DNA of 64,000 bases, from positions 62,001-126,000 of the forward strand of contig JAHIZO010000010.1 of the NCBI GenBank assembly GCA_018814405.1, given 5' to 3'. Position numbers and translations under genes: made by a program. Each line of letters opens with the position of its first letter. The stretch's first letter is position 1. Shown here in pieces: positions 29,928-39,165 of this stretch. This stretch comes from Gammaproteobacteria bacterium (GTDB lineage Bacteria; Pseudomonadota; Gammaproteobacteria; Burkholderiales; Gallionellaceae). The notes under the pieces are model-generated. The model ran no database searches and was not told the origin of the DNA. It saw nothing but the letters and a program-made list of their open reading frames with translations.

Positions 29928-31439
29928 TTAGCCGAGGCGGTTATCCGCCGGATGGTAATGCGGGTCTTCCAGCACATTCACTTCGACCATGCCGCGCGCC
30001 TTGCCGAGCAGCTCCAGACAGTCCGGGCTCAAATGGCGCAGGTGCAGTTTCTTGCCGAGCTGGGTGTAGCGTTCGGCCAGCTGGTCGATGGCCTCCAGAC
30101 CGGAATGATCTTTCACGCGCGCATGCTTGAAGTCGATCACCACCTCTTCAGGATCCGTCTTCGGGGTGAACAGGTTGAGGAAGCTCTGTGAGGAAGCGAA
30201 GAACAGCGAACCGTGCAGGTCGTAGACTTTCCAGCCGTGTTCCTCGGTGGTCACGTGCACTTCCATGCTCTTGGCATGTTCCCAGGCGAAGGCCAGTGCA
30301 GAGATGATGATGCCGACTATCACCGCGACGGCTAGGTCCGTCAGCACGGTCACCACGGCCACGGTGATGCCGACCACGATGTCTGTCTTGGGCACTTTGC
30401 CGAACAGATGGAAACTGCCCCATTCGAAGGTCTTCTCGGACACCACGAACATCAGTCCGATCAGCGCGGCCAGCGGGATCATCTCGATCCATTCCGACGC
30501 GAACAGGATGAAGGTGAGCAGGAACAGCGCGGCGGCGATGCCGGACAGGTTCTTCACTGCACCGTTGGTGACGTTGATCATGCTCTGGCCGATCATCGCG
30601 CAACCTCCCATGCCGCCAAAGAAGCCGGTGACCACGTTGGCCACGCCCTGACCGATGGAGGCGCGATTGGGCTTGCCACGCGTATCGGTCATGGTGTCGA
30701 TCAGGTTCAGGGTCAGCAGCGATTCGATCAGGCCGATGGCGGCGAGGATCAGGCTGTAAGGAAAGACGATCTTCAGCGTCTCCCAGTTCAGCGGCACCTC
30801 GGGCAGATGGAATTGTGGTAGCCCACCGGCGATGGAAGCCATGTCACCCACGGTCTTGGTGTCGATGCCGGCAAAGATCACCAGTGCGGAAGTGGCAACG
30901 ATGGCGGCCAGCGTGGAAGGGATGGCGTTCGTCAACTTGGGCAGCAGATAGATGATGACCATGGTCAGCGCGATCAGGCCGAGCATGGTGTACAGCGAAC
31001 CACCCTGCATCCATTCGCCGTCAGGCGTTTTGAAGTGTCCCATCTGCGCCAGGAAAATGACGATAGCCAGGCCATTGACGAAACCGAGCATCACCGGGTG
31101 CGGCACCATGCGAATGAACTTGCCCAGTTTGGCCAAGCCGAAGCCGATCTGCAACACACCCATCAACACCACCGTGGCAAACAGATATTCCACGCCGTGC
31201 TGTACAACCAGCGCCACCATCACCACTGCCAGCGCACCGGTCGCACCCGAGATCATGCCGGGGCGGCCGCCGATCAGCGAGGTGATCAGACCCACCATGA
31301 AGGCGGCATACAGCCCGACCAGCGGATGCACTTGCGCCACGAAGGCGAATGCGATGGCCTCGGGCACCAGCGCCAATGCAACGGTAAGACCGCTCAAGAC
31401 ATTGGTCTTGGCTTCGGGAAAATTCTTGATGTCCATCAT
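29928..31439 (-). CDS. SulP/SLC26 inorganic anion transporter with STAS domain
   Basis: 503 residues from the ATG at 31439 (GGAG six nt upstream); a TTG at 31451 is an alternative. Twelve or more helices with [20 protein letters not shown] and GPFG-like SulP motifs, then a STAS domain from about residue 385 ([21 protein letters not shown]). Substrate could be sulfate, bicarbonate or a dicarboxylate. In an autotroph beside Na+-motive-force genes, Na+-coupled bicarbonate uptake is an attractive but unproven option. Confidence 0.88.
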   Translation of the reverse strand: MMDIKNFPEAKTNVLSGLTVALALVPEAIAFAFVAQVHPLVGLYAAFMVGLITSLIGGRPGMISGATGALAVVMVALVVQHGVEYLFATVVLMGVLQIGFGLAKLGKFIRMVPHPVMLGFVNGLAIVIFLAQMGHFKTPDGEWMQGGSLYTMLGLIALTMVIIYLLPKLTNAIPSTLAAIVATSALVIFAGIDTKTVGDMASIAGGLPQFHLPEVPLNWETLKIVFPYSLILAAIGLIESLLTLNLIDTMTDTRGKPNRASIGQGVANVVTGFFGGMGGCAMIGQSMINVTNGAVKNLSGIAAALFLLTFILFASEWIEMIPLAALIGLMFVVSEKTFEWGSFHLFGKVPKTDIVVGITVAVVTVLTDLAVAVIVGIIISALAFAWEHAKSMEVHVTTEEHGWKVYDLHGSLFFASSQSFLNLFTPKTDPEEVVIDFKHARVKDHSGLEAIDQLAERYTQLGKKLHLRHLSPDCLELLGKARGMVEVNVLEDPHYHPADNRLG

Positions 31440-31589
31440 GTGTTGCTCCAAAAGATCGCGCCGTCCATCAATTGGACGGGAAAGATATTTACTCGGAAAT
31501 GAATGTGGTGATCGTCTTGCGGCTGGCAGATGGAAAGTACCTTACATCGAAGGCTGCCGAGCTGATCGAATCGTGCGGCGGATTATACC
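31440..31589 (-). promoter_or_regulatory. Leader of the SulP gene: TATAAT box and 7-bp hairpin
   Basis: This 150-nt gap holds a - strand TATAAT at 31582-31587 followed by CCGCCGCAC, and a perfect hairpin CCGTCCA/TGGACGG (31461-31467 with 31473-31479, 5-nt loop) shortly before the Shine-Dalgarno. No gene is visible. The hairpin could affect translation of the transporter. Confidence 0.45.
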
Positions 31590-32504
31590 TTATGCCTGCG
31601 GCGTGATCGCCAGAGGGAACTCGGTGACTTGCACCGAGGGAGCGGCGATCTTCACGCGGCCTTCGGTCTTTTCGAATTCGTCCAGGATGGCGGAGAACAG
31701 TCTGTCCTTGGTGGTGCGGCGGCGACTGTAATCCACCAGATAGCGCAGCGTGAACTCTATCCAGTTGGCGTCGAAACTCATGGTCACCACCACATCCAGC
31801 CGCGCGTCCTCCGCACGATGATGCAACATGAAATGCGACCAGTATTGTTGCGCGGCAGCCATGGTGTCGCCCTGTTCGCGTTTGCCGACAGCCAGCAGGA
31901 TGCTGCGCGCCAGCCTATGGTCGCTATCGGTGCGTACCGGCACCACGATCTCGTCCCACAGGAAGGGGAAATCCACGCTGTAGTTCTGCACCTGCTCGCG
32001 CAGCATGATGTTGTTGGGCAGATACACCACGCGACCGTTGTACAGGTCGGACTTTACCCAGTCGCCGCATTCCATCACGGTGGTGGTGAGCGGGCCGATG
32101 TCCATCACGTCGCCCATCACGCCGCCGAGCTTGATGCGGTCGCCCGGTTTGTACAGATTGCCGAAGGTGATCACCGCCCAGCCGATCAGGCTCTGGATCA
32201 ACTCCCGCAGCGCAAAACCGAGACCGACGCCGAGCAGACCGATCAGCACCGGCAGATTAGCCAGCTGGTTGCTGAAGATGACGATGGCAATGATCAGCGA
32301 CAGGACATAGCCAGACAATCCAAAGGCTTTGCGTGTCTTGTAGCGCAGATCCTTGTTGTCGATATTGTTGGTGGCGATCAGTTTGGCGAAGCGCACCAGC
32401 AGGAAGATGAAGAACAGGCTGATGCCAAGCTCGGCCAGCTTGGTGAACATCGGGTGCGAGATCAGTCCCTGGAACAGTTCTGTCATATTCATATCGTCTA
32501 GCAT
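31590..32504 (-). CDS. MscS-family mechanosensitive channel
   Basis: 304 residues. Helices near 25-40, 65-82 and 85-110; the pore helix and beta-domain start read LIGLLGVGLGFALRELIQSLIGWAVI and FGNLYKPGDRIKLGG, then VVYLPNNIMLREQVQNYS. Such channels open under membrane tension to release solutes. Its ATG shares one base with the stop of the antiporter gene (TGATG), so it is translationally coupled to Na+/H+ exchange. Confidence 0.9.
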   Translation of the reverse strand: MLDDMNMTELFQGLISHPMFTKLAELGISLFFIFLLVRFAKLIATNNIDNKDLRYKTRKAFGLSGYVLSLIIAIVIFSNQLANLPVLIGLLGVGLGFALRELIQSLIGWAVITFGNLYKPGDRIKLGGVMGDVMDIGPLTTTVMECGDWVKSDLYNGRVVYLPNNIMLREQVQNYSVDFPFLWDEIVVPVRTDSDHRLARSILLAVGKREQGDTMAAAQQYWSHFMLHHRAEDARLDVVVTMSFDANWIEFTLRYLVDYSRRRTTKDRLFSAILDEFEKTEGRVKIAAPSVQVTEFPLAITPQA

Positions 32505-33886
32505 CAGTGGTGTGCGCCCTCGGCCAGCTTCTCGGTACGGAATACTTCTTTGTTGCGTCCGATGATCAACAGCAGCGCGCCGGAATAGAGGAAAGTGGAC
32601 AGCATGATAACGCCGATGACCACCGCCTTAAACATTTCAAGGTGCGGATAGTCGGCGGGGATCATGGTGATCATCACGATGGACAGGCCGCCCTTGATGC
32701 CGGCGAAGGTCAGCACGCTCCACCAGCGCAGGCTGATGTCGACCATCTTCGTGGTGCGATTGGCGACGGCGGCGAACAGTCCCATCATCGCGCCGCGTAT
32801 CACGGTGGTGGCGAGGAACATCACCAGGATCTCGGTCTTGTATTGCCAAAGTAGTTTGAGGTCGATCATCTCTGCCATGGCGATGAACAGGATGGTGTTG
32901 GCGACCAGCGCCAGCAACTGGATATCTTCCTTGGTGCGCAGATGGCGATCACGTTCGGCAAGCGTGGCACGCAAGCGCCCCAGCGTGCTACCGAACAAGC
33001 CGGCCGGCGTGCTCTGGTTCATCGATTGCAGCGCCGCTTCGTCATCATGGATGCGTTGATCTTCTTTTTCTACCGCCTGCATCATCACGTGATTGACCGT
33101 GATCACGGCGAAGATCACAGCGAGGATGCCGGACAGGTGCAGGTGCGAATGTCCGCCCAGCAGATTCAGGAAGACATAGAAATGTTCGGCGATCTCGAAG
33201 GCGCCGTAACCGGCGATGAGCAGCACCATCATCTCGGCGAAGCGGTTATGGGTGGATTTCATCAGCATCAGGCCGAGGAAGCCGACCAGCATGCCGACCG
33301 CCACCGAACCGAGGATCACTTCCGCACTGATGCCCAACACATAAGCGGTGGATATCTCGTTGCCGCCCAGTGCGTACAAGCCGACGAAGACGAAGGCGAT
33401 CAGCGCGGTGGCGTCGTTCAACAGGCTCTCGCCCTCAGCCAATATCTTCAGCCGATGCGGCAGTTCGAACTTGGAGAAGATGCTCACCACCGATACCGGA
33501 TCGGTCGCCAGCACCATGGCGAACAGCACGATCACGGCAGCGGTCGATAGTTCATACTCCCCGAACAACCAGTCGGAGATGGCCAGTGCGGTCAGTACCG
33601 ACAGGATGATGGAGACCACCGCGAGATGCAGCAGGCTCCAGGCATGTTCTTTCAGGTCGGCGACCTTGAGTTCCAGCGAATCGGAGATCAGCAACACCGG
33701 CAGCAGGAAGATGACCAGCGCGGCGAAGTGTTCCGTGTCGCCGGTGAGGACAGGCACCTGTTTGAATACATAGTGCGCGATAAAAGAAAGCAGGATCAGG
33801 CCCAAGGGTGATGGCACGCGCAGTTTTTCCTCCAACTGCAGTGCGAGGAAAAGAATGGTGGCTATCATCAACAATGTCGTAATCAT
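32504..33886 (-). CDS. Na+/H+ antiporter, CPA1 (NhaP-like)
   Basis: 460-residue cation:proton antiporter with about 12 helices. The ion-binding signatures VLATDPVSVVSIFSKF (with Asp) and LAEGESLLNDATALIAFVFV (GESLLND) are typical of CPA1 exchangers. A charged loop near residues 265-310 (EKEDQRIHDDEAALQSM) separates two halves. It exports Na+ or K+ in exchange for H+. It is coupled to the following MscS channel. Confidence 0.92.
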   Translation of the reverse strand: MITTLLMIATILFLALQLEEKLRVPSPLGLILLSFIAHYVFKQVPVLTGDTEHFAALVIFLLPVLLISDSLELKVADLKEHAWSLLHLAVVSIILSVLTALAISDWLFGEYELSTAAVIVLFAMVLATDPVSVVSIFSKFELPHRLKILAEGESLLNDATALIAFVFVGLYALGGNEISTAYVLGISAEVILGSVAVGMLVGFLGLMLMKSTHNRFAEMMVLLIAGYGAFEIAEHFYVFLNLLGGHSHLHLSGILAVIFAVITVNHVMMQAVEKEDQRIHDDEAALQSMNQSTPAGLFGSTLGRLRATLAERDRHLRTKEDIQLLALVANTILFIAMAEMIDLKLLWQYKTEILVMFLATTVIRGAMMGLFAAVANRTTKMVDISLRWWSVLTFAGIKGGLSIVMITMIPADYPHLEMFKAVVIGVIMLSTFLYSGALLLIIGRNKEVFRTEKLAEGAHH

Positions 33887-33958
33887 GCGTGTTCCTTATT
33901 GAATGCGTTCATGGCTCGCGCCTGTGGCGGATGCCGGTCTGGTTCGTCCGATACCGGC

Positions 33959-35227
33959 TCAGGCGTCGGGCGGTGGGACGAATGCCGGGACTTTAACGGT
34001 GTCGCCCGGCGGTTTGCCCAGTATGCGCGAGTAGAAACTGCGCACCAAGGGCGCGGGGTAGGCCATCACCAGTAGCGCACTGAGTGAGATGCTGAACAGC
34101 ACCACCATATAAGTGGTGTCGCGGATCGCTTCACCGCCATCGATGCCATATTGTAAAGGCAGCGCGGCGAGTACCGCAGCCGCCAGTCCTTTGGGGGCCA
34201 TCATCGAGGTGATGGCCGTGTCACGCAGGGTATAGGCCGGGTCGCGGAACACCACGCGCGTCAGGAGCAGCCGCAACACATAGACGATCAATACCATCAC
34301 GATGGCGACCGTGGCAGGCAGCACGGCACCGAAGTGGATGGAGATACCCAGATACACGAAGAAGTAGGTCTTAAGCAGGAACACTGCTTCGCGATAGAAG
34401 ATCAGGTCGACCTCGTTCAGCGGTTCGATGCCCTTGTCGAGATTGGGGATGCGGTCCAGACCGAATTTATGGAAGTTGGTCAGTGTGACGCCCAGCGCCA
34501 GCGCGGCGATGGCGCCGGAGAAGCCCAGCACTTCGGTGGCACCGTACACGATGAACACATAGGCCAGCGTGGATGAGATGGTGTTGGGGAAGTCGCGCAC
34601 TTTGCCCAGTACCAATAGCCAGCCGATGCCGCCCACCACACCGAACACGGCAGCGAACACCAAGGCTGCGATGACACTGCCCACGACCTTGCCGGCCGCC
34701 ACATCGCCTTGCGTGAGTATCTGTAGCAAGGCGAACACGCCCACGATACACAGCACATCGGTCAGCGCGGATTCCAGCACCAGCACGGTGGCCGGTTTTT
34801 CGGACAACTTGAGTGCGCTCACCATCGGGATCACCACGGCGGATGAGGTGCCGCCCAGTGTCAATCCCAGCAGCAGCGCGGGCATGAGATGCAGTTCGAG
34901 CATATACATGCCGACTGCCGTGATCACGATGATGGTCAGCACGAAACAGGCGATCGCCAGAAAGCCGGTGGTGCCGATGGAGTGGCCCAGCACATCGAGA
35001 TCGAGCGAGGTTCCACTCTCGAACAGGATCACCACCAGTGCGATGGTGGCGAGCAAGGAACCGACCTTGCCGAAATCATCGGGCGACACGATGCCCAGTA
35101 ACGGGCCGAGCAAGATGCCGATCACCATCAGCACCAGAACGTCGGGAATGTTGGTACGACTGAATTGCAGCGACAAAAAGTGCGCAAAGAACACCATCAA
35201 GCCGATGACGAGTATGGTGGTGGACAT
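33959..35227 (-). CDS. Cation:proton antiporter (CPA family)
   Basis: 422-residue antiporter distinct from its neighbour. Motifs: NIPDVLVLMVIGILLGPLLG, VILFESGTSLDLDVL, LGGTSSAVVIPMVSALKLSEKP and LVLESALTDVLCIVGVF (Asp in helix). The ATG at 35227 follows AGGAGCATTC. It lacks a TrkA-N (RCK) tail. A gap of 72 nt separates it from the next antiporter gene, so the two may be one transcript. Confidence 0.9.
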   Translation of the reverse strand: MSTTILVIGLMVFFAHFLSLQFSRTNIPDVLVLMVIGILLGPLLGIVSPDDFGKVGSLLATIALVVILFESGTSLDLDVLGHSIGTTGFLAIACFVLTIIVITAVGMYMLELHLMPALLLGLTLGGTSSAVVIPMVSALKLSEKPATVLVLESALTDVLCIVGVFALLQILTQGDVAAGKVVGSVIAALVFAAVFGVVGGIGWLLVLGKVRDFPNTISSTLAYVFIVYGATEVLGFSGAIAALALGVTLTNFHKFGLDRIPNLDKGIEPLNEVDLIFYREAVFLLKTYFFVYLGISIHFGAVLPATVAIVMVLIVYVLRLLLTRVVFRDPAYTLRDTAITSMMAPKGLAAAVLAALPLQYGIDGGEAIRDTTYMVVLFSISLSALLVMAYPAPLVRSFYSRILGKPPGDTVKVPAFVPPPDA

Positions 35228-35254
35228 GAATGCTCCTGCATTGAATGGGGCGCG

Positions 35255-35260
35255 ATTATA
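35255..35260 (-). promoter_or_regulatory. -10 box (TATAAT) for the antiporter operon
   Basis: The - strand reads TATAAT then CGCGCCCC, about 28 nt before the ATG at 35227. No clear -35 is seen. Confidence 0.5.
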
Positions 35261-35297
35261 CCCGAGTCATCATGACAGCCATTCGTGCGGCATGCGT

Positions 35298-35303
35298 TAG
35301 AAT
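35298..35303 (+). promoter_or_regulatory. -10-like box (TAGAAT) for the divergent MscS gene
   Basis: TAGAAT followed by CGATCAC, 30 nt upstream of the ATG at 35333, back to back with the TATAAT box of the - strand antiporter. Confidence 0.35.
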
Positions 35304-35332
35304 CGATCACTCATAAAGCACCGGAGTCCGGC

Positions 35333-36217
35333 ATGGAAAACATATCCTTCATCGATCATCTGCATGTGCCGACTGAGTTGCTGCGCGTGATCCTGACGCT
35401 GATCGCCGCCTGGATCCTTATCATCGTGAGCCGCAAGCTGATCCGCGTGTTCAGCGACTATGCCCGCCAGGGCATCCAGTCTGCCGAGGAAGGACGGCGC
35501 GTCGAGACGCTGGCCAGAATGCTGCGCTACATCTTCAACGTCGTCATCATGATCGTCGCGGCAGTTCTGCTGTTGAGCGAGTTGGGCGTCTCGGTCACCC
35601 CTATACTCGGCGCGGCCGGGGTGGTGGGTATCGCAGTCGGCTTTGCTGCCAAGAGTCTGATCCAAGATTACTTTACAGGCATCTTTCTGCTGTTGGAGAA
35701 CCAGATACGCCAAGGAGATGCAGTCGAGATATCCGGCAAGTCGGGCGTGGTGGAAGACATCACACTCAGGTATGTCGCCTTGCGCGACATCGAAGGCAAT
35801 GTGCATTACATCCCCAACGGACAGATCACCATCCTGACCAATAAATCGCGCGGCTATGCTTATGCGCTGATCGAATTCGGCGTCGCCTATCGCGAAGACC
35901 TTGAAGAGGTCTATCGTGTCACGCGGGAGACCGCTGCCGAATTACGCAATGACCCTGTGGTCGGCCCGAAGATACTTGAGGACTTGGAGATACAGGGTGT
36001 GCAGAGTTGGGCAGATTCCGCGGTGCTCATTCGCTGTAGATTCAAGACCGAGGCGCTGGAGCAATGGGACGTTAGGCGCAACTTTCTCGGCTGGTTAAAG
36101 AAAGCCTTCGACGCGCACGGTATCGAGATCCCTTATCCCCACCTCACCCTCTATGCGGGACAGGACAAGCAGGGCAATGCACCCGCGCTGCGCATCATGC
36201 AGCAGCCTGACAAGTGA
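35333..36217 (+). CDS. MscS-family mechanosensitive channel (second copy)
   Basis: 294 residues; ATG at 35333 follows GGAG by 6 nt, while a longer frame from 35285 has no such site. Helices near 12-32 and 65-85; then the pore helix GAAGVVGIAVGFAAKSLIQDYFTGIFLLLENQIRQGDAVEI and the family VHYIPNGQITILTNKSRGYAYA. It differs clearly from the channel at 31590, so it is not a recent duplicate. It protects against osmotic downshift and sits divergent to the antiporter genes. Confidence 0.9.
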   Translation: MENISFIDHLHVPTELLRVILTLIAAWILIIVSRKLIRVFSDYARQGIQSAEEGRRVETLARMLRYIFNVVIMIVAAVLLLSELGVSVTPILGAAGVVGIAVGFAAKSLIQDYFTGIFLLLENQIRQGDAVEISGKSGVVEDITLRYVALRDIEGNVHYIPNGQITILTNKSRGYAYALIEFGVAYREDLEEVYRVTRETAAELRNDPVVGPKILEDLEIQGVQSWADSAVLIRCRFKTEALEQWDVRRNFLGWLKKAFDAHGIEIPYPHLTLYAGQDKQGNAPALRIMQQPDK

Positions 36218-36230
36218 CAGGGCAGGCGCA

Positions 36231-36530
36231 ATGCGTATCGCATCCATCATCTTGGGTTTGTTGCTGGCAGGTCAGGCGCAAGCGCAAACAGCGCACTGCA
36301 GATTCCTTGAGCAAATCGTTTTGATGGAATACGGCTTGGCCGAAGGTCAGGCTTGTCATGCGCTATATCTGGACTGTTTGGCGCATCCTTTTGTAAAAGA
36401 CGATGCGATCCCCAAGACGCGCTGCATCGAGATCCTCCGTTGCGGCGCCAAATTTTGGGTGCCTATTCCGCATGGCGTCTCTAGCGTCTCCAATCTGGAA
36501 ATATTCAAGCAGGACTGCGAGCCGGAATAG
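36231..36530 (+). CDS. Small secreted protein with six cysteines, function unknown
   Basis: 99 residues; ATG at 36231 follows AGGGCAGGCGCA. The N-terminus MRIASIILGLLLAGQAQAQ is a signal peptide, with cleavage probably after AQA near residue 17-19. The mature part (about 80 residues) has six Cys, including YLDCLAH, RCIEILRCG and a final DCEPE, so up to three disulfides are possible. I recognise no family. It follows the MscS gene by 13 nt and may be co-transcribed. Confidence 0.6.
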   Translation: MRIASIILGLLLAGQAQAQTAHCRFLEQIVLMEYGLAEGQACHALYLDCLAHPFVKDDAIPKTRCIEILRCGAKFWVPIPHGVSSVSNLEIFKQDCEPE

Positions 36531-36545
36531 GCTCGCAGCATAGTC
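36511..36545. terminator. Hairpin between convergent genes, candidate bidirectional terminator
   Basis: CTGCGAGCC at 36515-36523 pairs with GGCTCGCAG at 36530-36538 over a 6-nt loop, and outer bases (GGAC with GTCC at 36541-36545 side) can extend the stem past a bulge. It spans the stop of the + strand gene and lies just beyond the kamA-like stop. There is no strong T run. Confidence 0.5.
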
Positions 36546-36550
36546 CAGCC

Positions 36551-37936
36551 TTATTCGAAATCGTCCGCCGTGCTGGTGTCGTTGCGTTCGTGGAACAGTT
36601 GCTCCAGCTCTTCCTCGAAGAAGAACTTCTCTTCTCCGAAGGCGGGCTTCAGTTCGTCGAGCCAAGTGGCCTGCTCGTCGTATTTCGCAAAGAACGGACG
36701 TTGCACCCAATCTGGGTCACGGCCTTGCAGGAAGCGCATCACCAGCACTTTCTCGCCGGCCACATCGCTCACGCCCAGTACCTGAACCTTGCCGGGGTTG
36801 GCTGACATGCTGGGGCCGCGTACGGTGCGCGCCAGGCCGGATACTTGCTGATACGCCTCGCGGAAGATCTGCCAGGCGCGCACCAGCGGCACGGAAAAGT
36901 AATGCTGCGCGCCGGTATCGCGCGCGAGGAACATGTAATACGGCACACATCCCAGCTTGACCTGCTCTTCCCACATGCGCGCCCACAATGCCGGGTCGTC
37001 GTTGATGTGGCGCATCACCGGTGACTGGCTGCGGATCATCACATTGGCTTCACGCAGATTACGGATGGCTTGGCGCACGGTGTCGTTCTCCAGTTCGCGC
37101 GGATGGTTGAAATGCGCCATCAGTGCCAGCTGCTTGCCACTGTCGGTCACCTTGCGGAACAGTGCCAGCATCTCCGGCGTGTCGTCGTCGTCCACGAACT
37201 TGTGCGGCCAGTAACCCAGCACTTTGGTGCCGATACGGATGTTGACCAGATTCGGCAGGTCGGCAGAAAGCAGTGGCTCGATGTAGGCGGCCAGATTCTT
37301 GGCCGTCATGATCATCGGATCGCCGCCGGTGAACAGGATGTCGGTGATCTCGGGGTTGCGCTTTACGTACTCGACCAGCTTCTCCACTTCGCGGCTGGCG
37401 AACTTGATGTCGGTCATGCCGACGAACTGCGGCCAGCGGAAACAGAAGGTGCAATAGGCGTGGCAAGTCTGGCCCTGGCTGGGGAAGAACAGGATGGTCT
37501 GCCGATATTTGTGCTGCATGCCATGCAGGCGCTCACCGTCCATCTCGGGCACATTGTGGTCAGCCTGACCGGCAGGGTGTGGATTGAGTTGCATGCGGAT
37601 GCGATTGGCAACGTCCTTGATCTCGGCCTTATCCGCGCCGCGCGCGAGCAGTGCAGCCATCTCGTCGAAATGTTCCGCGCTCAGCATGTCGCGCTGCGGG
37701 AAGGTGAGCGCGAAGATCGGATCGTTGGGCACTTTGTCCCAGTCGATCAACTGGTCGATTACATAGTTGTTCACTTTGAACGGCAGCACATTGCCGACGA
37801 CCTCGATATCCAGTTGTTGCTGTTCGGTGAGCTTGGCGACCTGCGGGATGTCGCGGAAATTGTTCAGATTGTAGGACCTGAACTGGGGCTTGCGCGCCGA
37901 ATAAATGGGGATATGGGTCTGGCGTGTGTTGGTCAC
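36551..37936 (-). CDS. Radical-SAM lysine 2,3-aminomutase family protein
   Basis: 461 residues from a GTG at 37936 with AGGAG eight nt upstream; an in-frame ATG at 37984 is the alternative. The radical-SAM cluster ligands are CHAYCTFC (Cys158, 162, 165). ILFTGGDPMIMTA is the SAM-binding GGDP-type motif. The KamA subfamily is PLP-dependent and makes beta-lysine from lysine; here no ablB acetyltransferase or lysine-fermentation gene is near. The very acidic C-terminus (EEELEQLFHERND) is unusual. Substrate is therefore uncertain. Confidence 0.82.
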   Translation of the reverse strand: MTNTRQTHIPIYSARKPQFRSYNLNNFRDIPQVAKLTEQQQLDIEVVGNVLPFKVNNYVIDQLIDWDKVPNDPIFALTFPQRDMLSAEHFDEMAALLARGADKAEIKDVANRIRMQLNPHPAGQADHNVPEMDGERLHGMQHKYRQTILFFPSQGQTCHAYCTFCFRWPQFVGMTDIKFASREVEKLVEYVKRNPEITDILFTGGDPMIMTAKNLAAYIEPLLSADLPNLVNIRIGTKVLGYWPHKFVDDDDTPEMLALFRKVTDSGKQLALMAHFNHPRELENDTVRQAIRNLREANVMIRSQSPVMRHINDDPALWARMWEEQVKLGCVPYYMFLARDTGAQHYFSVPLVRAWQIFREAYQQVSGLARTVRGPSMSANPGKVQVLGVSDVAGEKVLVMRFLQGRDPDWVQRPFFAKYDEQATWLDELKPAFGEEKFFFEEELEQLFHERNDTSTADDFE

Positions 37937-38013
37937 GGTGGCTGCTCCTGTGCGATTAGATGGAGGCATCGATACGCGCGGCATCGTGCTTCTCGAATTA
38001 GATGTGGGCCGCG

Positions 38014-38019
38014 TTTATA
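38014..38019 (-). promoter_or_regulatory. -10-like box (TATAAA) for the aminomutase gene
   Basis: The - strand reads TATAAA then CGCGGCCC, about 78 nt upstream of the GTG start (30 nt from the alternative ATG at 37984). Confidence 0.35.
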
Positions 38020-38132
38020 ACACAGCGCGCACAGCGCATCAAAGCCAGAGCAGGATGGCCGCAGATGCGCGAGATTGAGTGCGCAATTGATAACGTAGAC
38101 AGCATTTGAGATAAGTAGGGCGTTATTTCGTG

Positions 38133-38138
38133 TATAAT
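38133..38138 (+). promoter_or_regulatory. -10 box (TATAAT) for the sucrose operon
   Basis: TATAAT preceded by TG and followed by GCGCAC. Transcription would start near 38145, leaving a leader of about 58 nt before the ATG at 38203. The ATG at 38137 lies inside this box and so cannot be the fructokinase start. No good -35 is present at 17 nt. Confidence 0.55.
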
Positions 38139-38202
38139 GCGCACATTACGCGGCATTTTGTTCATTGCAAAACCAATAGGGCGACTCTTGCGAAATAGAC
38201 CA

Positions 38203-39165
38203 ATGACAGAAAAGGCGAACGAACCACATCACGCTTATAAATCCCCCTCAACCGTTAAGCGCAGCGGGGCCACAGTTGCGCTGTTCGGCGAGGTGCTTGC
38301 GGATGTATTCCCTGATCGCAGTGTCCTTGGTGGTGCGCCATTCAATGTCGCTAGGCATCTCAAGGCTTTCGGCCTCAATCCTGTTCTTATCACCCGCACC
38401 GGCAACGATGCCCTGCGCGCAGAGCTGCTGGATGCGATGGCTGCCTGCGGTATGGATACGATGGGCGTGCAGTGCGATCAGAACTACCCGACGGGGCAAG
38501 TGAAAGTCCATTTCGAGGGCGGGACGCATCGCTTCGAGATATTGCCGGATCAAGCCTACGACCATATCCATGCCACGGTTGCACGCATGGTCGCCTTATC
38601 CATCCATCCTGAATTGGTCTATTTCGGCACGCTAGCGCAACGCCATGCTGCGTCCAGAAGTGCTTTAAAGACGTTGCTGAAGCATTCCAGCGTGCCGACT
38701 TTCTTTGACGTGAACCTGCGCTCGCCATGGTATGACGCGTCAGTATTGAGAAAATCTTTGCAGCATGCCGATACGGTCAAGCTGAACGACGAAGAGATGT
38801 CGATCATGGCCGAGCTATTTGGCTTGCCGGGCGATACGTTGGCCGATCGTGCCCGTTCTTTTATACGGGTGTTCGGTATAGGACAAGTGTTGGTGACTTG
38901 CGGTGCCGAAGGTGCTTGGCTGGTACAGCGCGACGGTTCCGAAGTGAGCATGATGCCGAAGGGGGCTCCGATAACAGTGGCGGATACGGTTGGTGCCGGT
39001 GATGGATTCTCAGCGGTGTTCATGTTTGGCCAGTTGCAGGGCTGGCCGGGCGAGCAGATACTTGCCCGGGCGCATGAATTTGCGGCGGCGATATGCACCA
39101 TACGGGGCGCAGCCCCTGAGCAGGCTGATTTTTACGAACCATTCTTGAGGGCGTGGCAATCATGA
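38203..39165 (+). CDS. Fructokinase, PfkB family (sucrose cluster)
   Basis: 320 residues. PfkB landmarks: VALFGEVLADVFPDRSVLGGAPFNVARHL (substrate-binding GG motif) and the C-terminal VADTVGAGDGFSAVFM with GAGD. It phosphorylates fructose released by sucrose breakdown; equivalents (fruK) are linked to sps, spp and ams in methylotrophs such as Methylomicrobium. ATG 38203 is chosen since a TATAAT box covers the earlier ATG. The stop overlaps the sps start by ATGA. Confidence 0.85.
   Translation: MTEKANEPHHAYKSPSTVKRSGATVALFGEVLADVFPDRSVLGGAPFNVARHLKAFGLNPVLITRTGNDALRAELLDAMAACGMDTMGVQCDQNYPTGQVKVHFEGGTHRFEILPDQAYDHIHATVARMVALSIHPELVYFGTLAQRHAASRSALKTLLKHSSVPTFFDVNLRSPWYDASVLRKSLQHADTVKLNDEEMSIMAELFGLPGDTLADRARSFIRVFGIGQVLVTCGAEGAWLVQRDGSEVSMMPKGAPITVADTVGAGDGFSAVFMFGQLQGWPGEQILARAHEFAAAICTIRGAAPEQADFYEPFLRAWQS

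Noticed and set aside
33887-33958. Inverted GCCGGT/ACCGGC between the two antiporter genes
   Set aside because: A 6-bp match over a long loop is expected by chance in G/C-rich sequence, and no T run follows.
38137-38202. N-terminal extension of the fructokinase from the ATG at 38137
   Set aside because: That ATG is inside a TATAAT box, so it would lie upstream of the likely transcription start; family N-termini do not include it.
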